From Wenzhouxiangella sp. (GTDB lineage Bacteria; Pseudomonadota; Gammaproteobacteria; Xanthomonadales; Wenzhouxiangellaceae): DNA of 14,868 bases. The notes beneath the pieces were generated by a model. The model was not told the origin of the DNA, ran no database searches, and worked only from the letters and a program-made list of their open reading frames with translations. The translations under genes were made by a program, and so were the position numbers. Positions 14,760-14,868 of this stretch are shown in pieces. The stretch's first letter is position 1; each line of letters begins with the position of its first letter. The stretch is taken from NCBI GenBank assembly GCA_007119095.1, contig SKQI01000023.1, positions 1 through 14,868 on the forward strand, read 5' to 3'.

Positions 14760-14868
14760 GAGTCGCCCTCGGCCGACAGCATGGCTGCCAGGGACTGGCC
14801 AGGTTCAACCTCGCCGCGAATGCTGACCCGATCACCGTCGGACAGTCGAAAACCGCCGTGAATGACCA
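14756..14868 (-). CDS. RND periplasmic adaptor (membrane fusion protein), C-terminal end only
   Basis: The last 36 codons are visible, in the frame that ends at TGA 14758-14756. 'VIHGGFRLSDGDRVSIRGE' resembles the 'GL..GDRVVV.G' beta-barrel end of HlyD/AcrA-type adaptors, followed by an acidic, low-complexity tail. The gene continues past the window edge. The stop overlaps the GTG start of the permease (GTGA), so the two are translationally coupled. The assignment rests on this short motif plus the standard adaptor-permease gene order. Confidence 0.75.
   Translation of the reverse strand, partial: VIHGGFRLSDGDRVSIRGEVEPGQSLAAMLSAEGDS

Overview
The window is a GC-rich (roughly 60%), densely coded chromosomal segment. 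It most resembles a gammaproteobacterium of the Xanthomonadales/Wenzhouxiangella type. That placement is an inference from three things: the TolB-domain/TPR membrane protein with an N-terminal 'ELNRRNVFRV' motif, a secreted beta-propeller protein ending in an 'EVFDDRFEP'-like tail, and class I FBPase beside bacterial GlgC. I see no tRNA, rRNA, CRISPR array, insertion sequence or phage gene.

Left part (1-5734, all + strand): the 3' part of an ABC1/UbiB-family kinase-like gene, a 720-residue three-TM TolB-like/TPR protein that may be read from a leaderless mRNA, and a 671-residue secreted protein. The secreted protein has a signal peptide, seven 'YVGG...ARWD' beta-propeller repeats, two InlB-B-like repeats, an Ig-like domain and the short C-terminal tail.

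Central part (5771-11408): a sugar-phosphate / nucleotide-sugar block. It holds (i) on the - strand a DUF4922-like protein with a CxxC site and an intact histidine triad; (ii) divergently, a uridine kinase-like P-loop kinase directly followed (TAA-ATG) by a sucrose-phosphate-synthase-like GT4 glycosyltransferase; (iii) on the - strand GlgC, ADP-glucose pyrophosphorylase, whose 3' end overlaps the glycosyltransferase by 10 bp; and (iv) divergent from glgC, class I fructose-1,6-bisphosphatase. FBPase makes fructose-6-phosphate, the usual acceptor of SPS-type enzymes; GlgC makes ADP-glucose; the HIT-like protein could make or break a nucleotide-sugar bond. I infer a carbon-storage or compatible-solute module whose DUF4922-like and kinase members have no assigned function. 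This is the best candidate for something undescribed. A perfect 13-bp palindrome lies on the predicted transcription start between the divergent DUF4922-like and kinase genes.

Right part (11447-14868): a small two-TM protein after fbp, then on the - strand a complete 1037-residue RND (HAE1-type) efflux permease and the last 36 codons of its periplasmic adaptor, with a 4-base GTGA stop/start overlap.
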